From: Manduca sexta
Taxonomy: Eukaryota; Arthropoda; Insecta; Lepidoptera; Sphingidae
NCBI RefSeq assembly: GCF_014839805.1
Contig: NC_051131.1
Span: 7,428,913-7,492,912, forward strand
Direction: 5' to 3'
Length of the DNA stretch: 64,000 bases
In this document: positions 61,101 through 64,000 of the stretch, one piece after another
Numbering within the stretch: the stretch's first letter is position 1
Layout: the number at the start of each line of letters is the position of its first letter
Program-made: the position numbers and the translations under genes
The notes under the pieces: model-generated
Databases searched by the model: none
What the model saw: only the letters and a program-made list of their open reading frames with translations
What the model was told of the DNA's origin: nothing

Positions 61101-64000
61101 TAAAATTAGGACTATTGGACCCCAGAATCATTTCCCACGTGAAATTGTTACTAAATAAATAAGCCCACGATTTGTGAATTAATATACAAGTATAATACAA
61201 CTTATTGTTTTGTTCTAGCGGAATGTACATCTGATGATAACTGTCCTTTCGATAAAAGCTGCATTAATGGCTACTGTAAAGATCCATGCGCCGTCGGCAC
61301 TCCTTGCGGACGCGATGCTGTCTGTGATGCCATTGCTCACGTTGCCACCTGTCGCTGCCCACCTGGAACTCAAGGAGATCCTCGTCGCGCTTGCATTTCG
61401 GGAGTGTGCCATTACAATGAAGACTGCGACGACACACAAATATGCCACCGACTCAACCATGTCTGCCAACCAGTTTGCTCTGACAGTGCATGCGCACCAG
61501 GCGCCATTTGCTCACCACAAAACCATAGAGCCGTATGCAGTTGCCCGCCGGGTCGCAGTGGCGACGCTTATTTACGTGGTTGCGCTACTGTTGGAGTAAC
61601 AAAAGAATGCGCTACTGACGCTGACTGTTCTTCACCACTTGCTTGTGTCAACGCGCGTTGTAGCGATCTATGTCTAAGTAACCCATGCGAAGATGGCCTC
61701 AATTGTAACATAGTTGACGTGCTGCCCTTGCGTGCCGTGGCTTGTATATGCCCAGATGGTGGACGAGCCGCAACTGGTAACGGATGCAAGACTCCACCGG
61801 AAGCAGAATGTTCCGTCCATTCTGATTGTGCCAGTAGCCAAGTTTGTCACCGTAGTAGCTGTGTAGAGGCATGTAGAGCTGATCCTTGCGGACAAAATGC
61901 ACTTTGTGAATCTATTGATCATTCATCGCGCTGCCTTTGCCCTCTAGGCTACATCGGAAACCCAAGAATTGAGTGTAATCCAGGTAAATTTAAAACTAAC
62001 TAACTATAACAAGGCTTTTAATAAGTTTTACATATTTTAAAAATATCCTATTTGAATGATATATTGTACGATTTGTTTACAGAACCTAAACAAACATTTA
62101 TTTGGGAATGCTATAACGATGAAGAATGTGGATCAGAAAGAGCTTGCATCGATCGGACATGTATTAATCCTTGTCTGAAATCATGCGGCATTGGAGCACT
62201 ATGTCGTGTCATCGATCATAAACCACTCTGCACTTGTCCCAGAGGATATTCAGGCGATGCTTTAGAGCGCTGCGTTCCTCGTATGTATAAAGAAAAATTT
62301 TACACCTTATGTAAATAATTGCAACAAAATTTTATATTTACTTATTCTTATTCTAAATTACAGCTTCAGAAAAATCAACTATACCAGTCGGATGCAAAGC
62401 AAATTCGGAATGTCCATTATCGCAGGCTTGTGTGAACGGCGCATGCGCTGACCCGTGTGCTTGTGGTTCAAATGCAGAATGCTCAGTCGTACGCCACCAT
62501 CCCGTATGCTTCTGTACAAGCGGTTATTCAGGAAATCCTTATATTGGATGCACCAAAGGTATATTTCAATCATTCGGTATCACTTATAATAACCGAATTA
62601 TTATTTTTATATAACTAAATCATGATTTTCCTAATGTGGCTGATGATGATTATTTTTATTTTAATATGTTTCCTAATTATAATATTAAAATATAAGTATT
62701 AATAAATTTCCAGTTGGCTGCTCTTCCGATTCAGAATGTCCTGACAAAGACACTTGTTATAGTGGAGTTTGTATCAACCCCTGCCTGATCGATGCTCCTT
62801 GTGCTATAAGCGCTGAATGTTATGGAAAATCACACCGTCCTAACTGCCGTTGCCCAATAGGAACATTAGGTAACCCGTATACTAGATGTCAACCTGCAGA
62901 ATGCGAAATAAACAACGACTGTGATGACAAAAGTATTTGCGTTAAAGGAGTTTGTCGTAACGCCTGTTCGGTAGAAGGTCAAAATCCTTGCGCAAGTAAT
63001 GCAGAATGTTTTGCTCGAAATCACGCTGCTTCTTGTAAATGCCCACCAAGTCTTCCTGCGGGAGACCCATTGGTCTATTGTGAGAAAGTAAACGTGTTTG
63101 AAGGACCTGAATGCCGAATGGATGGCGAATGTCCAAGTGGACATGCTTGTCTAAGAGACGAATGCCGTGAAGCTTGCACTGAATTGAAACCCTGCACTGG
63201 AAATTCGCGTTGTACTGTATCTGATAGCATACCATTCCGCACTTTAATATGCCGCTGCCCCGAAGGATTTGTACCCGACGAAGCAGGAACCTGCAAACCA
63301 GCACAATTACCACCATTAAGTTGTTCATCAGATGGAGACTGCAATGAAAAAGAATCATGCGTTGATAGAATATGCCGAAACCCATGTAACTGTGGGGACA
63401 ATGCAGAATGTATTGTTAATGATCATAGACCGATCTGTTCATGCCGAGATGGCTACGAAGGAGACCCATACCGAAGCTGCCGCATCGTTGGATGCCGAAC
63501 AGACACAGAATGTGAATCTCACTATGCATGCATCAATGGAAACTGCATCAGTCCTTGTTTGTTAAACAGCACGTGTGGATCTAATGCTGATTGTTACGTA
63601 CAAAGAAATCAGCCATTATGCAGATGCCGTTCAGGATTCGAAGGGGACCCTTATGTAGGATGTAACTCCATAGAGTGTAGATCAAACGGTGACTGTCCAT
63701 ATGACAAGCAATGCCGTGCTCATAGATGTATTAACCCATGCTACAATGACAACACGTGTGGCACACGAGCTACATGCTTGGTCAGAAATCATATACCAGT
63801 ATGCAAATGTGAACCAGGTTTCATAGGAAGTCCGTACATAGAGTGCAAACCGCAAACTACAACTGAATGTTATATTGACGCTGACTGCCCATCTAGACAA
63901 GCTTGTTTATCATCAAAATGTGTAAATCCATGTATTGAATTGAAACCTTGCACTACACCCGCTACCTGTGAAGTATCGCCTACGTTGCCCGTACGGACTA
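51250..64000 (+). CDS. dp: Dumpy, central part (22 exons, open at both ends)
   Basis: Exons: 51250-51383 (partial), 51467-52120, 52799-53107, 53343-53663, 53773-54078, 54544-54855, 54983-55297, 55443-55772, 55862-56797, 56876-57178, 57270-57578, 57864-58175, 58289-58591, 58708-59181, 59269-59625, 59713-59916, 60408-60590, 60780-60971, 61219-61983, 62083-62280, 62364-62558, 62714-64000 (partial). Every internal intron is phase 1 and every complete exon is a multiple of three, giving about 2,900 codons. The protein is a regular EGF-DPY-EGF array. The part missing between the mucin-like exon and this piece is hidden by the assembly. The gene continues past the window end, and its expected 3' end resembles the minus-strand block at 45631-50741. 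Confidence 0.92.
52121..52798. repeat. dumpy intron with a LINE 3' end
   Basis: The 678-bp intron contains a T-rich, LINE-3'-UTR-like stretch (about 52170-52390) that ends in AATTTATAAATAAATAAATA at about 52364-52383, similar in style to the tail at 42787-42808. It is probably a short 5'-truncated insertion in the sense orientation. No coding remnant was seen. Confidence 0.5.
52799..58591 (+). CDS. dp: dumpy symmetric EGF-DPY-EGF cassette exons (11 in a row)
   Basis: Exons 52799-53107, 53343-53663, 53773-54078, 54544-54855, 54983-55297, 55443-55772, 55862-56797, 56876-57178, 57270-57578, 57864-58175 and 58289-58591. Ten are 303-330 nt and each encodes one cassette of about 101-110 residues: a proline-rich entry, EGF (PCxPNPCGPNAxC...CxPxYxGxPPxC), DPY (RPECxxNSDCxxxKACxxxKCxDPC), then EGF (GxCGxNAxCxVxNHxPxCSCxxGYxGDPFxxC). 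The 936-nt exon holds three cassettes. All are phase 1-1. In dumpy, DPY modules are thought to stiffen the EGF rod. Confidence 0.9.
54250..54365. repeat. Possible interspersed repeat in a dumpy intron
   Basis: Within the intron 54079-54543, a GC-richer stretch with GGGCCCACTTCGATTACCATC (54316-54336) and GGTGCAGTGGGGTATC resembles a dispersed lepidopteran repeat I have seen in many introns, but I cannot name the family. No terminal repeats or duplication were found. Confidence 0.35.
58708..61983 (+). CDS. dp: dumpy exons with shuffled EGF/DPY order
   Basis: Exons 58708-59181, 59269-59625, 59713-59916, 60408-60590, 60780-60971 and 61219-61983. Cassettes here are less regular: some exons have one DPY and one EGF only, and a variant EGF with a TLPFRTLVCECPKPLTGD-type loop appears at 59713-59916 and again in later exons. 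The two exons 60408-60590 and 60780-60971 are strikingly GC-rich relative to their neighbours. The 491-bp intron 59917-60407 has no recognised element. Confidence 0.87.
62075..64000 (+). repeat. Plus-strand arm of the inverted duplicate
   Basis: Right arm of the duplication described for 48828-50749. It continues to the window end, so its full length is unknown. This copy has intact reading frames across 62714-64000. Confidence 0.93.
62083..64000 (+). CDS. dp: dumpy exons shared with the inverted copy (intact)
   Basis: Exons 62083-62280, 62364-62558 and 62714 onward. Content: CYNDEECGSERACIDRTC (DPY), then EGF; CPLSQACVNGACADPCACGS with a shortened DPY-EGF join; then a long exon of alternating units open to the window end. 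Compared with the minus-strand copy the frame is intact: CCTGCCTG near 62779-62786 keeps the NPCLIDAPC reading that the other copy loses. Confidence 0.9.

Overview
This is AT-rich insect genomic DNA, almost certainly from a moth or butterfly (Lepidoptera). Three things support that: genes split by many short GT/AG introns; a tRNA-derived SINE and RTE/jockey-like retrotransposon tails of types I associate with Lepidoptera (37675-38010, 7030-7430, 41930-42808); and tails of repeated AATA. No bacterial or viral gene was seen. Two runs of exactly 500 Ns (31899-32398 and 50750-51249) are scaffold gaps of arbitrary size, so the window is three assembled pieces.

One giant gene dominates: dumpy (dp). 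It encodes an apical extracellular-matrix protein built from hundreds of EGF and DPY modules, a Ser/Thr-rich region, a zona pellucida (ZP) domain, a furin site and a C-terminal membrane anchor. Piece 1 (1-31898, + strand) holds about 7.6 kb of upstream DNA with a GC-rich patch near 1330-1480. It then holds the start codon at 7651, a signal peptide, an LDL-receptor-A-like segment, a long EGF_CA/EGF/DPY array, and a 3.3 kb Thr/Ser-rich mucin-like exon that is cut by the first gap. I traced 26 coding exons there, and their phases agree throughout (about 4,950 codons). Piece 3 (51250-64000, + strand) holds the middle of the gene: 22 further exons (about 2,900 codons). Eleven of these in a row are phase-1/phase-1 exons carrying EGF-DPY-EGF cassettes. 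The gene runs off the window end.

Piece 2 (32399-50749) lies between them but carries the 3' end of dumpy on the MINUS strand: EGF/DPY modules, then the ZP domain, the furin-like KRKKR site, the transmembrane segment and the stop at 45631. Its right end (48828-50749) is a near-identical reverse complement of 62075-64000, introns included. The simplest reading is that piece 2 was placed backwards, or is a redundant allelic contig. The order along the gene should be piece 1, piece 3, then piece 2 reversed. The inverted copy also has two exon indels (-4 and +1) that throw about 160 bp out of frame, while the plus-strand copy is intact.

Beyond dumpy's 3' end, piece 2 holds the first coding exon of an unrecognised gene (36522-36931, minus strand) behind a CpG-rich promoter-like region. 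It also holds long AT-rich stretches with SINE and LINE remnants, including a retroposon with a target-site duplication next to a decayed jockey-like LINE. A clean hAT-type non-autonomous transposon (15-bp terminal inverted repeats, 8-bp duplication) sits in a dumpy intron at 22290-22924.
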